Of a DNA stretch of 64,000 bases, positions 56,920 to 64,000 are shown one piece after another; positions within the stretch are counted from its first letter, which is position 1; every line of letters begins with the position of its first letter. This DNA is from Virgibacillus halodenitrificans JCM 12304. GTDB taxonomy: Bacteria; Bacillota; Bacilli; Bacillales; Amphibacillaceae. The DNA is taken from contig NZ_BAZS01000016.1 in NCBI RefSeq assembly GCF_001310895.1, positions 1-64,000 of the forward strand. The letters run 5' to 3'. Made by a program: the position numbers and the translations under genes. The notes beneath the pieces were generated by a model. That model searched no databases, had not been told where the DNA came from, and was given only the letters and a program-made list of their open reading frames with translations.

Positions 56920-57969
56920 ATGTCACAAAAAGAATTATACAATGTAGCAATATTGGGAGCAACGGGTGCAGTAGGTCAAAAAATTATGCGCTTATTAGAA
57001 GAAAAGGAATTTCCGGTAAAACAACTAAAACTATTATCCTCAAAGCGTTCAGCTGGAAAGCAAATGATATTTAATGGGGAAAATGTAACCGTAGAGGAAG
57101 CTACTCCTGACAGTTTTAAAGATATTGATATCGCATTATTTTCAGCAGGTGGATCTATATCCAAAAAACTTGCTCCCGAAGCTGTGAAACATGGTGCGGT
57201 AGTAATAGATAATACAAGTGCTTTTCGAATGGATGAAAATGTGCCTCTAGTAGTTCCAGAAGTAAACAAGGAAGACTTGAAAGAGCATCAGGGAATTATA
57301 GCAAATCCAAATTGTTCAACCATTCAAATGGTAGCAGCATTAAAGCCAATCCAAAAAGCTTATGGAATAGAACGAATTATCGTATCAACTTATCAGGCTG
57401 TATCAGGTGCAGGGGCACAAGCAAATAAAGAATTAGAAAAACAATCAAAAGACTTTTTTGAAAAGGGTACAATGGAAGCGGAGATTCTGCCTGTTAAAGG
57501 TGATAAGAAGCATTATCCAATTGCTTTCAACGCACTTCCGCAAATTGATGTATTTCAAGAAAATGGCTATACTTTTGAAGAAATGAAAATGATCAATGAA
57601 ACTAAAAAGATTTTACACCAGACTGATCTATCGGTTGCTGCAACGTGTGTTCGACTTCCGTTCTTTACTTCCCATGCAGAAAGTGTATATATAGAGTTGG
57701 CTAAAGACGGTGTGCATGTGGCGGACTTATGGAATGAATTAAGAAATGCAGAAGGTGTATTATTAGAGGATGATCCTGCTACCCAAACATATCCTACCCC
57801 GTTAAGTGCAGCAGAAAGGGAGGAAGTATTTGTCGGGCGTGTTAGAAAAGATCTGGATAATGACCGAGGCTTCCATCTCTGGGTCGTATCTGATAATTTG
57901 ATGAAAGGTGCTGCATTAAATACAGTACAAATCGCAGAAACATTGATTAAGAATAACTGGTTAAAATAA
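56920..57969 (+). CDS. asd: Aspartate-semialdehyde dehydrogenase
   Basis: A 349-residue NADPH-dependent enzyme reducing aspartyl phosphate to the semialdehyde. The N-terminal nucleotide motif is ILGATGAVGQKIM, and the catalytic cysteine is in IANPNCSTIQM (about residues 127-137). The C-terminal part has FVGRVRKD and HLWVVSDNLMKGAALN. The ATG follows AGGGAGAACCGAGG. It feeds the lysine/DAP and methionine/threonine branches with the next genes. Confidence 0.97.
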   Translation: MSQKELYNVAILGATGAVGQKIMRLLEEKEFPVKQLKLLSSKRSAGKQMIFNGENVTVEEATPDSFKDIDIALFSAGGSISKKLAPEAVKHGAVVIDNTSAFRMDENVPLVVPEVNKEDLKEHQGIIANPNCSTIQMVAALKPIQKAYGIERIIVSTYQAVSGAGAQANKELEKQSKDFFEKGTMEAEILPVKGDKKHYPIAFNALPQIDVFQENGYTFEEMKMINETKKILHQTDLSVAATCVRLPFFTSHAESVYIELAKDGVHVADLWNELRNAEGVLLEDDPATQTYPTPLSAAEREEVFVGRVRKDLDNDRGFHLWVVSDNLMKGAALNTVQIAETLIKNNWLK

Positions 57970-57984
57970 TAGAGGTGTTTTATT

Positions 57985-59205
57985 ATGCAGGTAGTAGTTC
58001 AAAAATTTGGTGGAACTTCTGTTCAGTCTGAGGAGAACAGGGAACATGTAATTAGGCATATTAAGGATGCATTAGTCGAAGGATATAAAGTAGTAGTGGT
58101 TGTCTCTGCATTGGGCAGAAAACCAGATCCATATGCTACAGACACATTACTGAGTCTAGTTGATTTTCCTGCGAATTATAATTCCAACAGGGAAATTGAT
58201 TTATTACTTTCCTGCGGAGAGGTGATTTCTTCTGTGGTTTTATCTAATGAACTTCAGAAAAATCATGTCGCAGCTACAGCATTAACAGGGGCTCAAGCCG
58301 GTTTCATTACAACAGAAGATTATAATCAAGCTAAAATAATTGAAGTTGACCCGTCACGGGTTGCAACTGAATTGGAAACCAAAGACGTTGTAGTGGTTGC
58401 TGGTTTTCAAGGTCAAACTAGATCAGGAGAAATTACTACTATAGGCAGAGGGGGTAGTGATACTACTGCAGCTGCCTTAGGTGCTACATTGGCTGCAGAA
58501 CGTATAGAAATTTTTACTGACGTTAACGGAATTATGACAGCTGACCCAAGGGTTGTTGAGTCAGCAAGACCTATTGATGTAGTCACCTATACCGAAATAT
58601 GCAATTTAGCATATCAAGGTGCAAAGGTAGTTCACCCAAGAGCAGTGGAGATCGCTATGCAAGCAAAGATACCGATGAGGGTAAGATCAACTTATTCCGA
58701 AGAGAACGGGACCTTGGTAACTTCTTCCAGAGTGCTTGATAAGGGAACGGACGTTTCTGAACGGCTGATTACAGGAATTGCTCATATTTCATCGCTCACT
58801 CAAATTCGTGTACATTCAAAAGAAAATGGATTTCGTCTTCAGTCGGATGTGTTTAAAGCAATGGCGGAGGCAGGAATTTCTGTTGATTTTATAAATATAT
58901 CACCCACAGGGGTAATTTATACCGTTGCAGATATGTATGCAGAAAAAGCTGTTCGAATCTTAGAGACATTAGGCTTCCAGCCGGAAACTACTGCAAATTG
59001 TGCTAAAGTTTCTGCTGTGGGAGCGGGTATGACTGGGGTGCCAGGGGTTGCTTCAAAAATAGTTCAATCTTTAACAGATTCGAATGTTCAAATACTTCAA
59101 TCTGCTGATAGTCATACAACAATTTGGGTGCTTGTGCACAACAAAGATCTAAAGGTGGCTGTAAATGCTTTACATGAAGTGTTTGAATTGGGAAATATGC
59201 ATTAA
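57985..59205 (+). CDS. dapG: Aspartokinase I (DAP-sensitive type)
   Basis: A 406-residue aspartokinase. The N terminus VVQKFGGTSVQSEENREHVI binds ATP; TIGRGGSDTTAAALGATL and YQGAKVVHPRAVEIA are typical. Two ACT domains occupy about residues 265-400. It lies between asd and dapA, like B. subtilis DapG, whose product is inhibited by meso-DAP and supplies precursors for cell wall and spores. The ATG follows AGAGGTG. Confidence 0.96.
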   Translation: MQVVVQKFGGTSVQSEENREHVIRHIKDALVEGYKVVVVVSALGRKPDPYATDTLLSLVDFPANYNSNREIDLLLSCGEVISSVVLSNELQKNHVAATALTGAQAGFITTEDYNQAKIIEVDPSRVATELETKDVVVVAGFQGQTRSGEITTIGRGGSDTTAAALGATLAAERIEIFTDVNGIMTADPRVVESARPIDVVTYTEICNLAYQGAKVVHPRAVEIAMQAKIPMRVRSTYSEENGTLVTSSRVLDKGTDVSERLITGIAHISSLTQIRVHSKENGFRLQSDVFKAMAEAGISVDFINISPTGVIYTVADMYAEKAVRILETLGFQPETTANCAKVSAVGAGMTGVPGVASKIVQSLTDSNVQILQSADSHTTIWVLVHNKDLKVAVNALHEVFELGNMH

Positions 59206-59244
59206 TGTGTATCAAGCTTCTTAATTAAAGAAAGGTGATAGCGA

Positions 59245-60108
59245 ATGAATTTTGGTCGTGTTTTAACAGCCATGGTAACACCATTTAACCCTCGTGGTGA
59301 AGTAGACTATGACCAAACCACGAAACTAATTGAGTATTTAATTGAACACGGAACAGATGGTTTGGTAATTGCTGGAACGACGGGAGAATCACCAACACTA
59401 ACATCAGCCGAAAAAATTGATTTATTTAAACATGTAGTAAAAGTTGTAAACAAGCGTATCCCTGTTATTGCTGGAACAGGAAGTAATAGTACTGCAACAT
59501 CAATTGCATTAACAAAAGAAGCTGAAGCATGTGGAGTAGATGGGATTATGCTTGTAGCACCTTACTATAACAAACCGAGTCAGCAAGGGATGGTTGAACA
59601 CTTTTCTGCAATTGCTAAAATAACAGATTTGCCAATCATGCTATATAATATTCCTGGCAGATCCGTTGTTAAAATGACTGCCGATACAATTGTTCAATTA
59701 AGCAAAGTCCCAGGGATAGTCTCCATTAAAGATGCAACAGGGGATATGGAACTAGCTGCAACCGTTATTGAAAAAACAGAAGATGATTTCAGTTTTTATA
59801 GTGGAGAAGATAGTATGACACTTCCATTACTATCTCTGGGAGCCATCGGAGTGGTCTCTGTTGTATCTCATGTGGCAGGAGAGAAAATGCAAGAAATGGC
59901 ATCTCAGTTTCATCAAGGAAATATAAAAGAAGCAGCATCCATTCATCGGAAACTCCTTCCAACCATGAAAGCAATGTTTATGGCTCCTTCTCCCGCTCCG
60001 GTTAAATCTGCTTTACGTTTGAAAGGAATAGAGACTGGAAGGGTTAGATTGCCTTTAACTGAACTTTCAAAGGAAGAAGAGGAGAAGTTGCAAAGCTATT
60101 TTAGTTAA
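59245..60108 (+). CDS. dapA: 4-Hydroxy-tetrahydrodipicolinate synthase
   Basis: A 287-residue TIM-barrel lyase condensing aspartate semialdehyde with pyruvate. The N-terminal AMVTPFNPRGEVDY, GTTGESPTLT, tyrosine-containing YNIPGR, and the Schiff-base lysine in SIKDATGD are all present. The product is the direct substrate for DpaAB and for lysine/DAP synthesis, explaining the neighbourhood. The ATG follows GAAAGGTGA. A terminator follows. Confidence 0.97.
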   Translation: MNFGRVLTAMVTPFNPRGEVDYDQTTKLIEYLIEHGTDGLVIAGTTGESPTLTSAEKIDLFKHVVKVVNKRIPVIAGTGSNSTATSIALTKEAEACGVDGIMLVAPYYNKPSQQGMVEHFSAIAKITDLPIMLYNIPGRSVVKMTADTIVQLSKVPGIVSIKDATGDMELAATVIEKTEDDFSFYSGEDSMTLPLLSLGAIGVVSVVSHVAGEKMQEMASQFHQGNIKEAASIHRKLLPTMKAMFMAPSPAPVKSALRLKGIETGRVRLPLTELSKEEEEKLQSYFS

Positions 60109-60125
60109 TACAAAAAGTGATAACA

Positions 60126-60154
60126 AAAAAACCGGCTATTTTAGTCGGTTTTTT
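60126..60154 (+). terminator. dapA terminator
   Basis: A ~13-bp stem centred on AAAAACCGGCTA and TTAGTCGGTTTTT with a 3-base loop and T-rich 3' arm. Confidence 0.85.
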
Positions 60155-60475
60155 AACGCTTCTAATATATGCTGGAGCTGCCAATGATTCAACAAATAGA
60201 TAAACTTCCAATAACCTTGATTGTAATGTAAATATCCAATTTAGATAAGTTTAGAAACTCACTCTCAAAGTTCATAATTTATTGCACAAGATTATACGTG
60301 GGAAATCAAGACTGTAATGGAAAAGTAATCCCATATAAATAGTAGTTCTGCATGATTGCATTACTTATCCTGAGTTTCTCTCTTCTGTTTTAGCTGCTTC
60401 CGCTATTCTTATGCATGTACCTCCCTAAATATGCTCATACTATGGCTAGAGACTCAATAAAGGATGTGCATACTA
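60155..60475. other. Gene-free gap where rnjB usually lies
   Basis: About 320 bases between the dapA terminator and tepA have stops in all frames and no RNA gene I recognise. In B. subtilis the RNase J2 gene rnjB occupies this place. No remnant of it was recognised. A short minus-strand frame near 60370-60425 was considered and rejected. Confidence 0.6.
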
Positions 60476-61210
60476 ATGAATAAAGAAGATGAAAAAAAGG
60501 AAGACCAAAACCAAGATCAGCAAGCAAACTCTTCCTCTATTGTGCAAAAAATTCAGCAGCTGGGACAATCTAACATTCCTGCTGCCCCGGATTCCAATAT
60601 CCATGTACTATCGATTATTGGACAGGTAGAAGGACATATACAACTACCACCACAAAATAAAACAACGAAGTATGAGCATTTGCTACCTCAATTGATTGCG
60701 ATTGAGCAAAACCCAAAAATTGAAGGAATGATTATACTACTAAATACAGTAGGGGGCGATGTCGAGGCGGGTTTAGCCCTGGCTGAGATGATTGCTTCCA
60801 TCTCTAAACCGACCGTATCTATTGTACTTGGAGGAGGCCATTCGATTGGAGTACCTATAGCTGTGGCAACAGATCATTCTTTTATAGCTCCTACAGCAAC
60901 GATGACCATTCACCCAGTTAGGCTTACAGGATTAGTAATTGGCGTACCGCAAACATTTGAGTATTTGGATAAAATGCAAGACAGAGTAATTAATTTTGTT
61001 ATTAATCATTCAAATATTAAGGAAGAAAAGTTTAAAGATTTGATGTTCGCAAAAGGTAATTTAACGAGAGATATTGGTACAAATGTTGTTGGTGCAGATG
61101 CAGTAGATTATGGATTAATTGACGGTGTTGGCGGTGTGAAAGAAGCGATGGCCAAGCTAAATGAATTAATAGGACAGACGAACGAAACTGGAAAACAGGT
61201 GATTCAATAA
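60476..61210 (+). CDS. tepA: ClpP-like protease TepA (YmfB)
   Basis: A ~244-residue ClpP-class serine protease also called translocation-enhancing protein. After a charged glutamine-rich N terminus (~1-25), the ClpP fold has [18 protein letters not shown], the nucleophile serine in [15 protein letters not shown] and the histidine in [12 protein letters not shown]. The ATG at 60476 has AAAGGA 11 bases upstream; an earlier in-frame ATG at 60464 overlaps that site. It overlaps ylzJ by one base and precedes spoIIIE. Confidence 0.94.
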   Translation: MNKEDEKKEDQNQDQQANSSSIVQKIQQLGQSNIPAAPDSNIHVLSIIGQVEGHIQLPPQNKTTKYEHLLPQLIAIEQNPKIEGMIILLNTVGGDVEAGLALAEMIASISKPTVSIVLGGGHSIGVPIAVATDHSFIAPTATMTIHPVRLTGLVIGVPQTFEYLDKMQDRVINFVINHSNIKEEKFKDLMFAKGNLTRDIGTNVVGADAVDYGLIDGVGGVKEAMAKLNELIGQTNETGKQVIQ

Positions 61211-61410
61211 TGATCTTATATACACCTTTAACACAAGAAGAAATTTTTCCAGAGGAAGAAAATACAAATAGAGAATATATTACCTATGAAGGCAGATCAA
61301 TCTGTGTGGATAAAACTGCAGAAGGACGATATCAACTGGTACAGTTATTATCTACAGACCCACAGGATTTTCTAGATGATAAATTCACACCTGGGAGAAT
61401 TTTACCTTAA
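61210..61410 (+). CDS. ylzJ: YlzJ-like small protein
   Basis: A 66-residue protein starting [17 protein letters not shown] and containing REYITYEGRSICVDKTAEGRYQLVQLLSTDPQDFLD. It matches the YlzJ-like family that sits between tepA and spoIIIE in Bacillaceae. Its role is unknown. Its ATG overlaps the tepA stop codon, implying coupled translation. Confidence 0.92.
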   Translation: MILYTPLTQEEIFPEEENTNREYITYEGRSICVDKTAEGRYQLVQLLSTDPQDFLDDKFTPGRILP

Positions 61411-61424
61411 ATACCTATATAATC

Positions 61425-61452
61425 TAGTTGTACACTTTATTTATGATATAAT
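61425..61452 (+). promoter_or_regulatory. Candidate spoIIIE promoter
   Basis: TATAAT at 61447-61452 with an extended TG two bases upstream. The best -35 (TAGTTG, 61425-61430) is 16 bases away and weak. Confidence 0.45.
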
Positions 61453-61467
61453 TAAAATGGATTTAAT

Positions 61468-61493
61468 AACCCTTGCCTTACACGGCAAGGGTT
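61468..61493 (+). terminator. Hairpin in the spoIIIE leader
   Basis: AACCCTTGCC and GGCAAGGGTT form a 10-bp perfect stem with a 6-base loop; only a short T-run follows. It may terminate tepA-ylzJ transcripts or attenuate spoIIIE. Confidence 0.6.
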
Positions 61494-61532
61494 TCCGGCT
61501 TTAGCAAAGTTTGTTAACAGAGGTGAGAAAGA

Positions 61533-63818
61533 ATGGCGAAAAAAAGACGCAAGAAAAAGAGCAATAAAATAAAAAAACAGCTAAAGCTAGAATTACTTGG
61601 GCTGCTTTTTATTTTTTTGGCAATATTCGGTAGTGGAGCAAGCGCAATTAGTGACGGAGCAATACCAGGTGGACTGGAATATTTTTTTAGATTCTTTCTT
61701 GGTATATGGTATTTTGTAGCATCGATATTTCTGATGATTACGGGTTTGCTTTTAGTAATTAAAAGAAAATATCCTGACTTTTTTAACAAAAAACTTATCG
61801 GTTTCTATATTTTATTTATTGGTATTTTATTAATGACTCATATTCAAACATTTGATAGATTGTTAGTTAATGAAAATGTATCAATTTTAGCAATGACTTG
61901 GGAGCACTTTATAGCATTTATTAATGGAGAAGGTAATGCCGCAGCCTTAGGTGGTGGAATGATTGGCGCTATTCTGTTTATGTTTAGTTATTATCTCTTC
62001 TCCCTTGTAGGAGCGAAGATTGTTGCTTCATTTTCTATTATTATCGGTATAATATATATGACGGAATTTTCTTTAGGTGATTTTTCTTCAAAATTACTTA
62101 AAAAGTTCTCATCTAAACTCTCTGCTATTCGTAATGGCTGGAAAGAAAGAAAGATAGCAAATAGAGAGACAAAGAAAACGAAAACTGAAAATGAGAAAAT
62201 GGGTATGGAAAGCACATATGATGAAAAAGAAGAGCCTGTTATTCAGGATTTTACAGATACAGCATATTCTTATCAAGAGATTGAAAAAGAAATGCCAGCA
62301 AAACAAGAAAAGGAACAAGTTTCAGTTAACAAGACAGAGGACTTAGCGAAGGAAGATCCAATCGAACATTTGCCTATGACTGAAGTGGAAAACTACGAAT
62401 ATGAGTTGCCTTCTCCTAAATTGTTAGCTGAGCCATCACATAATTCACAGCAAAATGAGAAGTCTCAAATTCAGGCCACTGTAAAGAAGCTGGAGAAAAC
62501 ATTTCAAAGTTTTGGTGTGAAGGCTCGTGTAACTAAAGTAAATGTAGGTCCTGCAGTTACCAAATATGAAATATATCCGGAAGCAGGTGTGAAAGTAAGT
62601 AAAATTGTCAGCTTGCATGACGATCTCGCTTTAGCTTTAGCAGCTAAGGATATACGTATTGAGGCGCCTATACCGGGGAAATCAGCTGTAGGAATTGAAG
62701 TCCCAAATCAAGAAATTGCTATGGTATCTTTACGAGAAGTACTTGATAATTCAATGAACAATCTTAAATCAAAACTATTATTTGCATTAGGAAGAGATAT
62801 TTCTGGAGAAGCAATTGTGGCCGAACTTAATAAAATGCCACATCTATTAATAGCTGGAGCAACAGGTAGTGGTAAAAGTGTTTGTGTAAATGGAATAATA
62901 ACCACCATACTTATGCGCACTAAACCGCATGAGGTAAAAATGATGATGATTGATCCGAAAAAAGTGGAACTAAATGTTTACAACGGAATTCCACATCTTT
63001 TGGCTCCTGTAGTAACTGATCCGAAAAAAGCTTCAAGAGCTTTAAAAAAGGTTGTTTCCGAGATGGAAAGGAGATATGAATTATTCTCTGACACTGGCAC
63101 ACGTAATATTGAAGGATATAATGAGTATATCCGTAAATATAATCAGACTACAGACGAAGAACAACCAAATCTTCCTTATATTGTCGTACTAGTAGATGAA
63201 TTAGCAGACTTGATGATGGTTGCATCCAATGACGTTGAAGATGCCATTACCAGATTGGCACAAATGGCCCGTGCGGCGGGGATTCATCTTATTATAGCGA
63301 CACAACGTCCTTCAGTAGACGTTATTACTGGCGTTATTAAGGCAAATATTCCTTCCAGAATAGCGTTTAGTGTCTCTTCACAAACGGATTCACGCACAAT
63401 ACTGGATTCAGGTGGGGCGGAAAAACTTTTAGGAAGAGGAGACATGCTGTTTATGCCTGTTGGTGCCTCAAAGCCAGTACGAGTTCAAGGTGCATTCTTA
63501 TCTGATGAGGAAGTAGAACGAATAGTTGATCATTGTATCGATCAACAGAAAGCTTCATATCAGGAGGAAATGATTCCAGAAGAAACTAGTGAAGTAAAAG
63601 AAGAAGTGGATGATGAATTATATGAGGAAGCAGTTCAGCTCGTAACTGAAATGCAAAGCGCTAGTGTATCTATGTTGCAAAGACGCTTTCGTGTAGGCTA
63701 TACGAGGGCTGCAAGATTAATAGATGCAATGGAGGATAGAGGGATTGTCGGTCCATATGAAGGCAGTAAACCTAGAACAGTTCTGGTTACTCAGGCAACA
63801 GAAGAACAAACATCCTAA
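61533..63818 (+). CDS. spoIIIE: DNA translocase SpoIIIE/FtsK
   Basis: A 761-residue membrane-anchored DNA pump that moves the chromosome into the forespore. A basic N terminus and about four membrane helices (~20-185) are followed by an acidic linker (~200-310) and the motor: alpha region ([31 protein letters not shown], in parts), Walker [29 protein letters not shown], Walker [12 protein letters not shown] and [11 protein letters not shown]. The C-terminal gamma winged helix ([22 protein letters not shown]) reads SRS/KOPS-type sites. The ATG follows AGAGGTGAG. Its position after tepA/ylzJ identifies it as SpoIIIE. Confidence 0.97.
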   Translation: MAKKRRKKKSNKIKKQLKLELLGLLFIFLAIFGSGASAISDGAIPGGLEYFFRFFLGIWYFVASIFLMITGLLLVIKRKYPDFFNKKLIGFYILFIGILLMTHIQTFDRLLVNENVSILAMTWEHFIAFINGEGNAAALGGGMIGAILFMFSYYLFSLVGAKIVASFSIIIGIIYMTEFSLGDFSSKLLKKFSSKLSAIRNGWKERKIANRETKKTKTENEKMGMESTYDEKEEPVIQDFTDTAYSYQEIEKEMPAKQEKEQVSVNKTEDLAKEDPIEHLPMTEVENYEYELPSPKLLAEPSHNSQQNEKSQIQATVKKLEKTFQSFGVKARVTKVNVGPAVTKYEIYPEAGVKVSKIVSLHDDLALALAAKDIRIEAPIPGKSAVGIEVPNQEIAMVSLREVLDNSMNNLKSKLLFALGRDISGEAIVAELNKMPHLLIAGATGSGKSVCVNGIITTILMRTKPHEVKMMMIDPKKVELNVYNGIPHLLAPVVTDPKKASRALKKVVSEMERRYELFSDTGTRNIEGYNEYIRKYNQTTDEEQPNLPYIVVLVDELADLMMVASNDVEDAITRLAQMARAAGIHLIIATQRPSVDVITGVIKANIPSRIAFSVSSQTDSRTILDSGGAEKLLGRGDMLFMPVGASKPVRVQGAFLSDEEVERIVDHCIDQQKASYQEEMIPEETSEVKEEVDDELYEEAVQLVTEMQSASVSMLQRRFRVGYTRAARLIDAMEDRGIVGPYEGSKPRTVLVTQATEEQTS

Positions 63819-63917
63819 TAGAATAAGAACAAGTTTATACCCTCAGCTTTGTTCCTGGCATTTAAATAATAAAGATTTTATGAATATTGAATATGAATAA
63901 CTGAACAATTTTATCTA

Positions 63918-63967
63918 CAAAAAATCGAACCGATTCATGTTTTTAAAGCATGCTGGTTCGGTTTTTT
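63918..63967 (+). terminator. spoIIIE terminator
   Basis: CGAACC and GGTTCG with flanking A/T pairs and an inner CATG/CATG pairing form a long stem, followed by TTTTTT. Confidence 0.85.
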
Positions 63968-64000
63968 CTTATGAATGAAGGAAGAAAATCATGCTTTTTG

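Noticed and set aside
60370-60425. Minus-strand GGAGGT followed by ATG in the dapA-tepA gap
   Set aside because: The frame from that ATG is only eight codons; the neighbouring frame that looks more protein-like has no start codon.

Overview
The window is an AT-rich stretch of a Gram-positive, endospore-forming, genetically motile member of the Bacillaceae. The gene order (xerC-hslVU-codY, fla/che operon, rpsB-tsf-pyrH-frr-uppS-cdsA-rseP-polC, rimP-nusA-infB-rbfA-truB-ribF-rpsO-pnp, ylxY-pepR-ymxH, dpaAB-asd-dapG-dapA, tepA-spoIIIE) follows the conserved block known from Bacillus subtilis. Protein sequences and a few local differences suggest an Oceanobacillus/Virgibacillus-type relative, but the species cannot be fixed from sequence alone. 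Every convincing gene is on the + strand.

Layout. 1-963: end of a dispersed-repeat-like segment, one small protein of unknown function, and two promoter candidates before xerC. 964-4661: xerC, the HslVU protease and CodY, closed by two strong terminators. 4972-30440: the fla/che operon, covering rod, MS ring, export ATPase, hook assembly, switch, export gate, FlhF/FlhG, chemotaxis proteins and sigma-D, followed by a decayed gene and a SwrB-like gene. 30625-41285: ribosomal protein S2, EF-Ts, UMP kinase, RRF, undecaprenyl-PP synthase, CDP-DAG synthase, site-2 protease and PolC. 41459-42328: an RsbR-type stressosome protein. 42608-52218: the nusA-infB translation/RNA operon with rbfA, truB, ribF, rpsO and pnp. 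52351-60108: YlxY, an M16 protease, YmxH, dipicolinate synthase and the aspartate/DAP branch. 60476-63818: TepA, YlzJ and the SpoIIIE/FtsK translocase.

Two patterns stand out. First, six single-base indels at short homopolymers break fliF, fliI (twice), fliM, rbfA and rpsO; undoing each one restores a full-length family-typical protein. Hits in core translation genes make consensus sequencing error the simplest explanation, although real decay of the flagellar genes cannot be excluded. Second, several genes that normally sit in this block are cleanly absent from their usual positions: cheA (between cheB and cheW), dxr (between cdsA and rseP), proS (between rseP and polC) and rnjB (between dapA and tepA). 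The loss of cheA inside an otherwise complete chemotaxis set is the most consequential.

Regulatory signals visible include sigma-A promoters before xerC, flgB, rpsB, rimP and rpsO, a sigma-K-like promoter before dpaA, an S15-type leader before rpsO, a two-hairpin leader before rimP, and many intrinsic terminators. No rRNA, tRNA, CRISPR array, insertion sequence or prophage was seen. I found no convincing wholly new system; the best leads are the chemotaxis locus without its kinase, the RsbR paralogue lacking one phospho-acceptor, the operator-like promoter upstream of xerC and the rimP leader.
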